Assembly: GCA_013911195.1 (NCBI GenBank)
Contig: JACETS010000016.1
Coordinates: forward strand, 1-24,613
Direction of reading: 5' to 3'
From: Verrucomicrobiales bacterium
GTDB lineage: Bacteria > Verrucomicrobiota > Verrucomicrobiia > Verrucomicrobiales > DEV007
Length of the DNA: 24,613 nt
Part shown: in pieces, positions 14,075 through 23,544 of the stretch
Layout of the letters: each line of letters begins with the position of its first letter
Position numbering within the stretch: position 1 is the first letter of the stretch
The notes under the pieces: generated by a model
Database searches by the model: none
The model's input: the letters and a program-made list of their open reading frames with translations, nothing else
What the model was told of the DNA's origin: nothing
Program-made: the position numbers and the translations under genes

Positions 14075-16942
14075 TTGAGCCTAAGAAATAATACAAATAT
14101 CATTAAAATTCGTGGAGCACGTCAGCATAATCTAAAGAATATAGATGTTGAAATTCCACGTTATAAATTTGTAGTTATAACAGGTACAAGTGGTTCAGGC
14201 AAATCGTCTTTAGCCTTTAATACAATATATGCAGAGGGACAAAGAAAATACGTTGAAAGCCTATCTTCTTATGCAAGACAATTCTTGGACCAACTTGAAA
14301 AACCAGACGTCGACTCCATAGAAGGCCTTTCGCCTGCACTTGCAATCGAGCAAAGAAGTTCTTCGCCTAATCCAAGGTCAACAGTAGCAACATCTACAGA
14401 AATATATGATTATCTTAGAGTATTATACTCTTCAGTGGGCGTACCTCATGATCCTAAGACGGGTGTAATGATAAAAAAAATGTCAATTGGTGAGATTGTG
14501 GATCAGTTGTTACAACTGGATGATAAAACTAAATTAATCATCCTTAGTCCATATCAAACGAATAAGGAAACTAATCTTCGAACAGTCATAGATCGACTTA
14601 AAAGAAACGGATTTATAAGAGCAAGAATTGATAATAAAATTATTCAAATCGACAGTGAAAACATTAAATTGCCAAAAACGAAATTTAAAAAAGTTCAGGC
14701 TGTTGTGGACCGGGTTGTAATTAAGGATGGAATCAGGTCTAGGTTATACAACTCAATTGAGACTGCACTCAAATGGGGTGGACAAAATGTTGACGTTTTA
14801 ATCGAAAGTAATTCAGAAGAATGGCAGGAAAAAAAATTCACAACTACATACAGCAATCCTGAAACTGGGTTTACTCTACCGGAATTAACACCAAAACATT
14901 TCTCATTTAATAGTCATTTAGGGGCATGTACAAAATGTCATGGTATAGGGACCATTTTACAGGCTGAAAAAAACCTCTTCATAAAAGATGAAAATCTATA
15001 CTTATCAGAAGGAGCTGTAAAATCATGGTGGAGTCGTAATAAAAAGTTAATGACAATACACGATCGCCAAATTAAAGCCTTGGCTAAGGTGTTTGATATA
15101 TCCCTCGAAACGAAATTTTCAGAGTTAAGCGAAGAGTTTATCGAATGTCTATTTTATGGGACATCAAATAACCCTTCTTTAAAAGAAACCTTTGATTATG
15201 AGGGTTTATGCGTTCAAGCAGAGAGATTATACAAAACAAGTAAAAGTGAAAGCACCAAGAGAAATGTAAGGCGATTCATGTTACCTAAGGTGTGCCCTGT
15301 TTGTAGCGGTAATAGATTAAAAAAAGAGATTTCTTTCGTCACTATAAAACATCAACAACTCGGAAGCTTATCTATTGATAGACTATCGAACCTTAACATT
15401 AAAGATTCTTTGAAATTTATTGAAGGCATCGATTTGTCAGACTCAGATCATGAAATTATCAGAGATGTTAAAAATGAATTATTGAAAAGATTACAATTTT
15501 TGTTCGATGTGGGACTATCTTATTTAAATTTAGATCGTGAAAGTGGAACTCTTTCTGGTGGTGAAGCTCAAAGAATTCGTCTTGCGACGCAGATAGGTTC
15601 TGGATTGTCTGGCGTCCTATATGTACTTGATGAACCAAGTGTTGGACTACATCAATCTGACAACGCTCTTCTTTTAAGAGCATTTAAAAACTTAAGAGAC
15701 CTTGGAAATTCAGTTATAGTGGTTGAGCATGATGCGGAAACCATACTTGCGGCTGACCACGTTTTGGACCTAGGACCAGGGGCAGGTCCTAGAGGTGGTA
15801 ATTTGATAGCTCAGGGCACTCCCGAGGATATTATTAATTCAGATAGTTCTATCACTGGAAAATATCTATCACAAGATCTCCAAATAAATGCCCCAACGAA
15901 TAGAATAACACCTCCCAAAAGAGTTAACATGTCAGACGCCTTTGATTCAGGTTGGATTACTATTCAAAATGCTAGTGAGAACAATCTGAAGAATATAAAT
16001 GCTTCCTTCCCACTAGGGTGCTTGACTTGTGTTACAGGAATATCGGGCAGTGGCAAGTCAACATTAGTAAATAATATTCTAAAAAGATCAATATTTAACA
16101 GATTTTATAATGCCAAGGATCAGCCTGGATTACATGAAAAGATCGTTGGCTTAAATCAAATTGATAAGGCAATTGTCATAGATCAATCCCCTATTGGTAA
16201 AAGTCCTAGGTCCAACCCTGTTACTTACAGTGGTGCATTTAGTGAAATCCGAAAACTATATGCTCAGGTACAAACCTCAAAAATTCGAGGCTATGATATG
16301 GGCAGATTTAGTTTTAATGTAAAGGGAGGTCGTTGTGAGGAATGTAAGGGAGATGGTTTTATAAAGATAGACATGCACTTTCTGAACGATGTTTATGTTA
16401 AATGTGAAAGTTGCAATGGTGCCAGATATAATAGTGAAACTTTAGACGTAACTTACAAAGGAAAGAATATAGCGGAGGTTTTATCTATGACCGTAGATGA
16501 AGCTACACAATTTTTTTCAAAGATCCCCAAAATATATTCAAATCTCAGAGCCATGGGAGAAGTTGGTTTAGGTTATATCAAACTTGGACAAGCTGCTAAT
16601 ACTTTATCAGGAGGTGAAGCACAGAGGCTTAAACTAGCATCAGAATTATCAAAAAACTCCACTGGAGATACTTTGTATCTACTTGATGAACCCACAACGG
16701 GTTTACATTTTTCTGACATCAATAATTTGCTGTCAGTCTTATTTAAACTGCGAGATAGCGGAAATACATTAATTGTAATTGAACACAACCTTGATGTTGT
16801 TAAATGCGCAGACTGGATAGTCGATATGGGACCAGAAGGAGGGCCCGGTGGAGGTTATATCGTTGCTGAGGGATCACCAGATGTAGTGTCTAATCACAAA
16901 TCAAGCATTACAGGTAAATTTCTTAAAGAGCTCTTAAAATAA
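14075..16942 (+). CDS. uvrA: Excinuclease ABC subunit A
   Basis: A 955-residue UvrA, the damage-recognition ATPase of nucleotide excision repair. It is a tandem ABC protein. The first Walker A is 'GTSGSGKS' at 37-44, and the second is 'GISGSGKST' in the C-terminal half. Both signatures, 'LSGGEAQR', and both 'LDEPS/T' Walker B motifs are present. Zinc sites are 'CTKCHG' paired with 'CPVCSG' in the first half, and 'CEECKGDG' paired with 'CESCNG' in the second. The length is standard. The start is a TTG at 14075: an in-frame stop lies at 14036-14038, and no ATG precedes the conserved 'IKIRGARQHNL'. The end is 4 bp from the stop of the convergent aldolase gene. No uvrB is in the window. Confidence 0.97.
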   Translation: MSLRNNTNIIKIRGARQHNLKNIDVEIPRYKFVVITGTSGSGKSSLAFNTIYAEGQRKYVESLSSYARQFLDQLEKPDVDSIEGLSPALAIEQRSSSPNPRSTVATSTEIYDYLRVLYSSVGVPHDPKTGVMIKKMSIGEIVDQLLQLDDKTKLIILSPYQTNKETNLRTVIDRLKRNGFIRARIDNKIIQIDSENIKLPKTKFKKVQAVVDRVVIKDGIRSRLYNSIETALKWGGQNVDVLIESNSEEWQEKKFTTTYSNPETGFTLPELTPKHFSFNSHLGACTKCHGIGTILQAEKNLFIKDENLYLSEGAVKSWWSRNKKLMTIHDRQIKALAKVFDISLETKFSELSEEFIECLFYGTSNNPSLKETFDYEGLCVQAERLYKTSKSESTKRNVRRFMLPKVCPVCSGNRLKKEISFVTIKHQQLGSLSIDRLSNLNIKDSLKFIEGIDLSDSDHEIIRDVKNELLKRLQFLFDVGLSYLNLDRESGTLSGGEAQRIRLATQIGSGLSGVLYVLDEPSVGLHQSDNALLLRAFKNLRDLGNSVIVVEHDAETILAADHVLDLGPGAGPRGGNLIAQGTPEDIINSDSSITGKYLSQDLQINAPTNRITPPKRVNMSDAFDSGWITIQNASENNLKNINASFPLGCLTCVTGISGSGKSTLVNNILKRSIFNRFYNAKDQPGLHEKIVGLNQIDKAIVIDQSPIGKSPRSNPVTYSGAFSEIRKLYAQVQTSKIRGYDMGRFSFNVKGGRCEECKGDGFIKIDMHFLNDVYVKCESCNGARYNSETLDVTYKGKNIAEVLSMTVDEATQFFSKIPKIYSNLRAMGEVGLGYIKLGQAANTLSGGEAQRLKLASELSKNSTGDTLYLLDEPTTGLHFSDINNLLSVLFKLRDSGNTLIVIEHNLDVVKCADWIVDMGPEGGPGGGYIVAEGSPDVVSNHKSSITGKFLKELLK

Positions 16943-16946
16943 AGTT

Positions 16947-18926
16947 CTATATAACTCTATCATTTCCACCATCCAATGAGATTTGTGATCCCGTTGTCTT
17001 TGAGAAAGCATCGCTATTCATAAGTGAAACCATTTTTCCAACGTCGGCTGATTTAATCTCAGTTTTCATTAAATTTCTGGTCTTATATTCATCTATTGTT
17101 AGACCATAACGTTCTGCGGATCGGGCTAACGCCTCAGGTGTCCAAAGCTTTGTATCAAAGACTGCGTCAGGGTGTATGATGTTACATCTTACCCCATGCG
17201 GAGCTAACTCTAAAGCTGCAACGCGGCATAGTTGGGTAAGACCAGCCTTTGCACAAGAATAACTGGCAGCACCAGCACCTGGTGCCATGACATTACGAGA
17301 ACCAACTAAGACAATGGAACTGGATATCCCATTCTTTAAAAATGGAATGGAATGCTTTAGAAAAAGTTGATGACTTGTAAGGTTGACCGCCATTGATTTC
17401 TGCCAATTGCTTTGATTCATTTCATCTATGTATGCCCCAGCAGTAAATATACCTGCATTACTAACCACGATATCAATACCGCCATATGAATTTATAATAT
17501 GGTCAATTGTTGATTTAACTTTACCCTCATCAGTTAAATTAATAACAATTCCCTCTCCATTAATTTTTTCCATTTGAGAGCTAATGTCTGGACTTAAATC
17601 AAGACCAATTACTGTTGCTCCATCGAGTGCTAATGCCTCAGCACAGGCAAAGCCAATTCCAGCTGCTGAACCTGTTACTATAGCAACTTTACCTTGGTGA
17701 GGCAAAGATTTGGATTCTGCTTTTTTTAATTTCGCTTGTTCCAATTCCCAGTACTCAATCTCAAAGAGCTTACTTGCACTAAGAGCTTTCCACCCACCAA
17801 ATGCTAACTCAGTTTTCAAGATCGTTTTGATCGTGTGGTTAACGATATCTTTTACAATACTTAATTCTTTTTTATTTCTACCAAAAGTTAAAATGCCCTT
17901 TCCAGGAAATACTGCCCATCTTGGTGCAGGATCAAGCATTGTCATTTCTTTAGAGGAATATTTATTAAAATATTTTATATAATCAGCTGCATAGTTATCT
18001 ATGGATTTCTGTATATCTGAGTCTATAACGAGAGGAATTCTTTTAGTTCTAATAACATGATCAGGTGTTAGAGGACCTCTGGTTGCTACGGATTTGACAT
18101 TTTTAAGATTAGCAAATTCACAGGCTAATTGAGAGCTATCAAAGTGAGAATTAACTGGGCATCCCCTCCATTCTGAAACAACCTTTCGAATTAATGAAAG
18201 ATCCGAGTTGTTGGGTAGAGATAACTTAGTTTTGGATAATTTCTTAGAACCAATAGATTTTTTGATAAATCTTTCAGCCTTTGTAACCAACTTGATCATT
18301 AATTGGTAAGACTTTTTAGCATCATCGTGAAATGTGAAGATTCCATGATTCATTAAAATCATTCCTTCAACCTTTTTCATATCAGCTTTCAAGACTTGTT
18401 TCTTAACCTCTTTCGCTAAATCAAAACCAGGCATTACATAAGGAACGATAATTACTTTGTCACCAAAAACATCAATGATATTTTGCTTACCTTTTGGGGA
18501 ATTCGTTAATGAAAGAACTGCATCAGCATGGGTATGGTCAACAAATCTATAAGGAATCACAGCATGAACTATTGCTTCAATTGAAGGGTTAGACGAATTT
18601 GGGTCAATCATGGAGGATCGGCACTGATCTACCATTTCTGTATCGCTTAATGAGTCAAATTCAGACAACTTTAGAAGTGCACTCATCTTACATCCTGAAA
18701 AGTCCTTTTCTTCAATCGTCTCTAGATCACAACCGCTTCCTTTAACATAAAGATAGTCAGATAGATTACCGAAAAAATCCTTTTTCCTTATCTTAACAGA
18801 GGTGTTACCACCACCATGTAATACAAGATCTGAATTTTGACCTAATAGCCTAGATGTATAAACGCGTTTTGATAAGAGTGATTTATTATATTTCTTCGCG
18901 TCATTATCATTCCAAAGTGATTTCAT
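16947..18926 (-). CDS. Bifunctional class II aldolase / short-chain dehydrogenase (RhaD-type fusion)
   Basis: A 659-residue fusion. Residues ~1-390 are a class II (zinc) aldolase with 'VLHGGGNTSVK', the metal ligands His131 and His133 in 'VDHTHADAVL' and His194 in 'MNHGIF'. Residues ~410-659 are a classical short-chain dehydrogenase with the nucleotide motif 'TGSAAGIG' (418-425), 'NAG' (490-492), Ser543, and Tyr556-x3-Lys560. This arrangement matches the family annotated as rhamnulose-1-phosphate aldolase/lactaldehyde dehydrogenase, which cleaves a deoxysugar phosphate to dihydroxyacetone phosphate and lactaldehyde and oxidises the latter. The actual substrate is inference. The ATG overlaps the glnS stop by 4 bp (ATGA), an odd partnership because no other sugar genes are in view. 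Confidence 0.88.
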   Translation of the reverse strand: MKSLWNDNDAKKYNKSLLSKRVYTSRLLGQNSDLVLHGGGNTSVKIRKKDFFGNLSDYLYVKGSGCDLETIEEKDFSGCKMSALLKLSEFDSLSDTEMVDQCRSSMIDPNSSNPSIEAIVHAVIPYRFVDHTHADAVLSLTNSPKGKQNIIDVFGDKVIIVPYVMPGFDLAKEVKKQVLKADMKKVEGMILMNHGIFTFHDDAKKSYQLMIKLVTKAERFIKKSIGSKKLSKTKLSLPNNSDLSLIRKVVSEWRGCPVNSHFDSSQLACEFANLKNVKSVATRGPLTPDHVIRTKRIPLVIDSDIQKSIDNYAADYIKYFNKYSSKEMTMLDPAPRWAVFPGKGILTFGRNKKELSIVKDIVNHTIKTILKTELAFGGWKALSASKLFEIEYWELEQAKLKKAESKSLPHQGKVAIVTGSAAGIGFACAEALALDGATVIGLDLSPDISSQMEKINGEGIVINLTDEGKVKSTIDHIINSYGGIDIVVSNAGIFTAGAYIDEMNQSNWQKSMAVNLTSHQLFLKHSIPFLKNGISSSIVLVGSRNVMAPGAGAASYSCAKAGLTQLCRVAALELAPHGVRCNIIHPDAVFDTKLWTPEALARSAERYGLTIDEYKTRNLMKTEIKSADVGKMVSLMNSDAFSKTTGSQISLDGGNDRVI

Positions 18927-20611
18927 GATTTATTTATCTTTGCCCAAGTGTCACGTAAAGCAATTGTTCGGTTGAATATTAGTTTGTCCTTTGTTGAATC
19001 TTTTGAGTCCAAACAAAAATAGCCCTTTCTTTCAAATTGGAAGTTTTGGCCGTGAATTGATTCTTTTAGAGAGGGTTCCAATTTACAAATGTTTAAAACC
19101 TCAAGTGCGTTTTCATTGAAGCATTTTCTCCAATCATCCTCTGTTGAAGGATCTTCAGAATTAAAAGTTCGATCATATAGTCTTATTTCTGCATCAATTG
19201 ACTCATAATAAGGAACCCAATGTATAGCAGCTTTAACTTTTCTGCCTTCCGGATTTTTGCCTAAAGTGTCGGGATCATAAGTGCATAAAATTTCAATTAC
19301 GTTACCTTCATTGTCCTTTATGACCTCATTACAACGAATGCAGTAAGAATATCTTAGTCTAACCTCAGAACCAGGGCTCAACCGGAAATATTTTTTTGGA
19401 GGATCTTCCATAAAATCATCTGCCTCTATGAAGACAGTACCATTAAAAGGAATTGATCTTTTACCAGAATCTGGATCTTCAGGGTTATTAACCGCGTTCA
19501 TGGTTTCATATTTATCCTTATCGGGCCAATTTGTAATGGTCAGTTTAATTGGGTTTAGTACAACCATTTTGCGTTCAGCAATCTTATTTAAATACTCTCT
19601 CACGGTATGTTCTAATAATGCGATGTCAGTAACTCCTGAAAACTTGGTTACTCCAATTGACTTACAAAAAGTTTTTAATGCTTCAGGTGGATAACCTCTC
19701 CGTCGAAGACCAGATATGGTTGACATTCTTGGGTCGTCCCAGCCGTCCACATAATTTTCATTAACCATCTCAATTAACTTTCTTTTACTCAAGAGCGTGT
19801 AACTTGGCTGTAATTTACTGAATTCAATCTGTCGTGGTTTATGAGCAACAGGAAGGTTGTCTATGAACCAATTATACAAAGGTCTGTGTTGTTCGAATTC
19901 AAGGGTACAAATTGAATGAGTTATGCCCTCAATTGAATCACATTGACCATGTGCAAAATCGTAACTTGGATATATACACCACTTGTTTCCTGTTCGGTGA
20001 TGCTTTATTTTCATTATTCTATAAATGACTGGATCGCGTAGGTTCATGTTTGGATCAGACATATTAATCTTAGCCCTAAGAACTTTTTCCCCTTCCTCGA
20101 AAATGCCTTCACGCATTTTTTCGAATAGTTCCAAGTTTTCTTCAATCGTTCTTGATCGGTACGGACTTAGCTTACCAGGCGTGGTTAGAGTTCCTCTATA
20201 TTCACGAATTTGATCAGCATTAAGATCATCTACATAAGCTTTGTTCTCTTTTATTAAATGACAGGCCCAATCGAATAATTGAGAGAAATTGTCAGATGCA
20301 AAATAAAGATGCTCTCCCCAATCAAATCCTAACCATTTAACGTCTTCTTTTATAGATTCCACATACTCATTTTCCTCTTTCGAAGGATTAGTATCATCAA
20401 AACGAAGATGACACCTAGAACCAGAATCTAAATTTTCTTTAGCGATTCCAAAATTGAGGCATATAGATTTAGCATGCCCTAGGTGAAGATAGCCGTTTGG
20501 CTCTGGAGGAAACCTAGTGATTGGTGTATCATGCTTACCCGACAACAAATCATTTTTTACGATCTCTCTTATAAAATCTTCACGATTCAGATTGTTATTA
20601 TTGTCAGTCAT
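18923..20611 (-). CDS. glnS: Glutaminyl-tRNA synthetase
   Basis: A 562-residue class I aminoacyl-tRNA synthetase that charges tRNA-Gln directly. The HIGH motif is 'HLGH' at 43-46 in 'EPNGYLHLGHAKSI', and the KMSKS motif is 'LLSKRK' near 273-278. The 'RFDDTNP' segment and the 'YPSYDFAHGQCDSIEGITHS' region are diagnostic for GlnRS over GluRS. Two beta-barrel anticodon-binding domains follow from about residue 340, with 'PGSEVRLRYSYCI'. The length fits the bacterial enzyme (E. coli 554) with no extension. It is coupled by a 4-bp overlap to the aldolase/dehydrogenase gene. The 96-bp region upstream is shared with the divergent acetyltransferase gene; I found no clear promoter in it. Confidence 0.96.
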   Translation of the reverse strand: MTDNNNNLNREDFIREIVKNDLLSGKHDTPITRFPPEPNGYLHLGHAKSICLNFGIAKENLDSGSRCHLRFDDTNPSKEENEYVESIKEDVKWLGFDWGEHLYFASDNFSQLFDWACHLIKENKAYVDDLNADQIREYRGTLTTPGKLSPYRSRTIEENLELFEKMREGIFEEGEKVLRAKINMSDPNMNLRDPVIYRIMKIKHHRTGNKWCIYPSYDFAHGQCDSIEGITHSICTLEFEQHRPLYNWFIDNLPVAHKPRQIEFSKLQPSYTLLSKRKLIEMVNENYVDGWDDPRMSTISGLRRRGYPPEALKTFCKSIGVTKFSGVTDIALLEHTVREYLNKIAERKMVVLNPIKLTITNWPDKDKYETMNAVNNPEDPDSGKRSIPFNGTVFIEADDFMEDPPKKYFRLSPGSEVRLRYSYCIRCNEVIKDNEGNVIEILCTYDPDTLGKNPEGRKVKAAIHWVPYYESIDAEIRLYDRTFNSEDPSTEDDWRKCFNENALEVLNICKLEPSLKESIHGQNFQFERKGYFCLDSKDSTKDKLIFNRTIALRDTWAKINKS

Positions 20612-20707
20612 AGCGATAAAAGATTTATTATTGCACAGTACAACCCTTAATCCAGATAGATTTCACATCTTAATTGATTCATCTTTCGGCCGTATTAGTT
20701 TTAATTC

Positions 20708-21196
20708 GTGAAAGATATAACAATAAGAAATGCAATAGAAACAGATTCTAATTCGATACACGAATTGTTAATGGAGTTAGCCGCCTTTGAAAAAATTTTA
20801 GATTCCGTAGATGCTACAACAGAATCGACTAATAATGCATTATTTGGAAATGAACCCTCTGCTAATGCTATCGTTGCAATTGTTGAGGGAAAAATTGTAG
20901 GTGCAGCTATTTATTTTTTTAATTATTCAACGTTTGTTGGTAAAAGAGGTTTATATCTAGAGGACATTTATATCTCACCTGAATATAGAGGAAATGGAAT
21001 AGGTACTAAGATGATGGTTGAGTTGGCAAAGGTCGCATCAATAAATAATTGCGGGAGAATGGAATGGTCAGTACTTGATTGGAATGCGAAAGCAATAGAA
21101 TTTTATAATAACTTAGGTGCTAATATTCTAAAGGATTGGAAATTGGTTAGAATGAATGAGACTTCAATTAAGAAATTAGTTCAAAACGGAAATTGA
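20708..21196 (+). CDS. GNAT acetyltransferase, diamine/thialysine acetyltransferase-like
   Basis: A 162-residue acetyl-CoA-dependent N-acetyltransferase. The acetyl-CoA loop is 'PEYRGNGIGTKMM', preceded by the strand 'LYLEDIYI' and followed by 'LDWNAKAIEFYNNLGA'. This combination is close to the spermidine/spermine (SSAT) and thialysine acetyltransferase group, so a small polyamine or lysine-like amine is the likely substrate, though this is inference. The start is a GTG at 20708, chosen because the family N-terminus ('ITIRNAIETD') begins just there. The 3' end overlaps the convergent molybdate ATPase gene by 21 bp. Confidence 0.85.
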   Translation: MKDITIRNAIETDSNSIHELLMELAAFEKILDSVDATTESTNNALFGNEPSANAIVAIVEGKIVGAAIYFFNYSTFVGKRGLYLEDIYISPEYRGNGIGTKMMVELAKVASINNCGRMEWSVLDWNAKAIEFYNNLGANILKDWKLVRMNETSIKKLVQNGN

Positions 21197-21817
21197 TCCA
21201 TTATAGATCTTTAAAATTAATTCTCCCATTAACTCAGCTTCATTAACTGAATGAGTTACGTGTAGAATAGTAATTTTTTGTTTCCTATGCATCCTTTGAA
21301 TCAAGCTACATATCTCATCCTTACTCTCCTGATCAAGAGAGCTTAGAGGCTCATCCATACACAAAAAATCAGGTTTCGCAGCCAACGCTCTAGCTAAAGC
21401 CACTCTTTGAATTTCCCCACCACTAAGTCCTTTTGGTTTTCTGTTCAAAAGATTATTGATGTTAAAGTCTTTGGCAATTTCAATCGCTCTATCAGTTGCG
21501 TCATCTTTCTTGTAACCTCTAAGTGAGCACCCAAACTTAATTTGATTTAACACTGTCATTGATGAAAATAAAACACCGTCCTGAGGAACATAACCAATAA
21601 ATCGATCAGCGGGTTTTTCTTTTGTCACATCATTATTATTAATTATTATCGATCCGGAATTAATCTTCTTTAGCCCGCATATGGTTTCTAATAATGTAGT
21701 TTTGCCTGAACCTGATTTTCCCATAAGCACTGCATATTTCCCTTTAGGTATTTCAAAGGAGATATCTTCAAGATGAAAATTTCCGATATTAGCACTTAAT
21801 TTTTCAAGCTTGAGCAT
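21176..21817 (-). CDS. modC: Molybdate-type ABC transporter ATPase, without TOBE domain
   Basis: A 213-residue ABC ATPase energising the ModB permease. It has Walker A 'GKSGSGKTT' (from residue 33), Q-loop 'YVPQDGVLF', signature 'LSGGEIQR' (131-138), Walker B 'FLCMDEP' and switch 'HVTHS'. Typical ModC proteins are about 350 residues with a C-terminal molybdate-binding TOBE domain; this one stops after the ATPase core, so it lacks that regulatory site. The frame is open upstream to a TTG at 21857-21859 inside modB, but I choose the ATG at 21815-21817, 4 bp after the modB stop, because it gives the family N-terminus 'MLKLEKLS'. Tungstate or another oxyanion is an alternative substrate. Confidence 0.83.
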   Translation of the reverse strand: MLKLEKLSANIGNFHLEDISFEIPKGKYAVLMGKSGSGKTTLLETICGLKKINSGSIIINNNDVTKEKPADRFIGYVPQDGVLFSSMTVLNQIKFGCSLRGYKKDDATDRAIEIAKDFNINNLLNRKPKGLSGGEIQRVALARALAAKPDFLCMDEPLSSLDQESKDEICSLIQRMHRKQKITILHVTHSVNEAELMGELILKIYNGSISVLN

Positions 21818-21821
21818 AATA

Positions 21822-22691
21822 TTACCATTGGGATTTACGAGTTCCCAAAACTCTAACAATAACTAGAACAATCAATGCTGAAGTGATCATAAGAAATGAT
21901 ATAGCTACTGCACCTTCCAAATTTCCAATAGATATTTCGAGGAAAACGCTAGTTGATAAAACCTCTGTTTTGCCACGTGTTGCTCCAGCAAATACCAATA
22001 TTGGACCGAATTCACCTAAGGATCTTGCCCAGGCAAGAATACCAGAAGTTATTATACCGAATTTGGCTTGAGGTATAATTATTGTCCAGAATGCTTTGCC
22101 TCGATTGCAACCTAAGGTCAAAGCAACTTCTTCTTGTCTTCGATCAATATTTTCAAATGTGTTTCTCATTGTTCTGACAGCAAAAGCACATGATACTGTA
22201 AATTGCGCCAAGATAATCGCAGGAACTTCATAGGTGATACCTTTTGGAAAATTAATAAATGAATCAAGTTTTAACCATTTATTGAATTGATTGAAGATAT
22301 TGATAAACCAGTGTTCTAAAGAATGGCCAAAAACAATGACTTGGTTAAATAAAATCAATAAACTCAAACCGACAACTAATGGTGGTAGAACAATTGGAAT
22401 ATCGAAAATCGAATCAATGAAACGTTTAAAAGGAAAGTTAAAACGAGTTAGAATATAAGCAGTGGGAACAGCAAAGATGACTGACAAAACTGCCGTGATC
22501 CAACAGGTTTGAAAGGTTAGTAGTACAGATGATCGAATCGAATCATCTTTCAATGCTCTTTTTATTTCATCAATTGATGTATAACTGGCATCAGCATACA
22601 AAAGGGCAATGATTAGAATAAAATACATCAGACCCAAGCCCCAAATGATGGAGTAAAATAAATAATCAGAGGATGTTTTTTTCTTCCTCAC
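21822..22691 (-). CDS. modB: Molybdate-type ABC transporter permease
   Basis: A 289-residue inner-membrane permease with about six hydrophobic helices. The first is near residues 10-32, and a large extracytoplasmic loop lies around residues 118-150. The EAA coupling motif is visible as 'EEVALTLGCNRGKAFWTIII', and 'ARSLGEFGPI' is the hallmark of the ModB/WtpB/CysT oxyanion permeases. It carries molybdate (or tungstate) from ModA across the membrane. A GTG at 22689-22691 is the start, since no in-frame ATG lies upstream before a stop at 22743-22745. It is 59 bp downstream of modA and 4 bp before modC. Confidence 0.87.
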   Translation of the reverse strand: MRKKKTSSDYLFYSIIWGLGLMYFILIIALLYADASYTSIDEIKRALKDDSIRSSVLLTFQTCWITAVLSVIFAVPTAYILTRFNFPFKRFIDSIFDIPIVLPPLVVGLSLLILFNQVIVFGHSLEHWFINIFNQFNKWLKLDSFINFPKGITYEVPAIILAQFTVSCAFAVRTMRNTFENIDRRQEEVALTLGCNRGKAFWTIIIPQAKFGIITSGILAWARSLGEFGPILVFAGATRGKTEVLSTSVFLEISIGNLEGAVAISFLMITSALIVLVIVRVLGTRKSQW

Positions 22692-22750
22692 GAAATTGCT
22701 ATAAATAAATTCAACATTAGAATGAACGGTAAGGGGTAGATTTCATACTC

Positions 22751-23536
22751 CTATCCATTTTTATCGATTAGTTTATATCCGAACTCTTTTAGAATCTTCT
22801 GACCTTTATCAAATGAACACATATAGTCTGCAAAATCCTTAGAAGTTTTCTTATTCATTGATGAAACAAGTAGTCCCAATGTCACCGTTTTACTTTCTTT
22901 GTTAAATTCTTCGAGTTCAATAAAATCTAAAGCCTCATATTGATTGGATATCACATCCCAGGCAATACCTGCATCGGCTGCATCAATTTTAATGGTATTA
23001 GCAACGTCATTGACTGTTGGTTTCGTCACAGTTACTATTCTGGTGACCCTATCCCATAGTTGATTTTGTAATAAAACCTCCTTGGTGAATTTACCAATGG
23101 ACGCCGCTTCAGGATTTGCAAGAACCAACCTGACCCGATCATTATTAATACAATCTTCTATGGTCATTAGATTTAAAGGATTTCCTTTTTTTACAATTAG
23201 GCCAGCATTCAATTCACAGATTGGGATTGATTTATTTATGAGTCCTTTATTGTCAGCAATTTCTGTGTAGCTAGAGTCCGCAGCAAGGTATAAATCACCA
23301 CGATTCACCGCTTCAATGTTAGCGAGTAAACTACCGGAGCCTCCAAATTGAATGTTAATACGGACACCGTATTCATCTTGAAACTCACTAACAATTTTCT
23401 GTATCGGCAATCTTAACCCTGCAGCGCAATATAAAATTAGTTCGCCTTGGCTTGAATTGTTTTCAGTTTTTTTGGGCAGCAAAATAACTAATGGCAATGA
23501 GAGAACCATTGATATAAATATTAACTTAGCTCGCAT
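22751..23536 (-). CDS. modA: Molybdate-type ABC transporter substrate-binding protein
   Basis: A 261-residue exported binding protein. The first ~22 residues are a signal peptide or membrane anchor with a hydrophobic core ('LIFISMVLSLPLVILL') and no lipobox. The mature part has the ModA pattern: 'LILYCAAGLRLPI' then 'FGGSGSLLANIEAVNRGDLYLAAD', 'LANPEAASIGKFTKEVL' and 'DAGIAWDV', the segments lining the oxyanion cleft. It captures molybdate (possibly tungstate) in the periplasm and hands it to ModB. It lies 8 bp after the E1-like gene, linking uptake to cofactor genes. Confidence 0.87.
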   Translation of the reverse strand: MRAKLIFISMVLSLPLVILLPKKTENNSSQGELILYCAAGLRLPIQKIVSEFQDEYGVRINIQFGGSGSLLANIEAVNRGDLYLAADSSYTEIADNKGLINKSIPICELNAGLIVKKGNPLNLMTIEDCINNDRVRLVLANPEAASIGKFTKEVLLQNQLWDRVTRIVTVTKPTVNDVANTIKIDAADAGIAWDVISNQYEALDFIELEEFNKESKTVTLGLLVSSMNKKTSKDFADYMCSFDKGQKILKEFGYKLIDKNG

Positions 23537-23544
23537 GAATAGTA

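Noticed and set aside
22692..22750. Short frames in the 59-bp modA-modB gap, including one whose stop overlaps the modB GTG
   Set aside because: Each is ten codons or fewer, with no recognisable peptide. It might aid coupling, but this cannot be supported from sequence alone.
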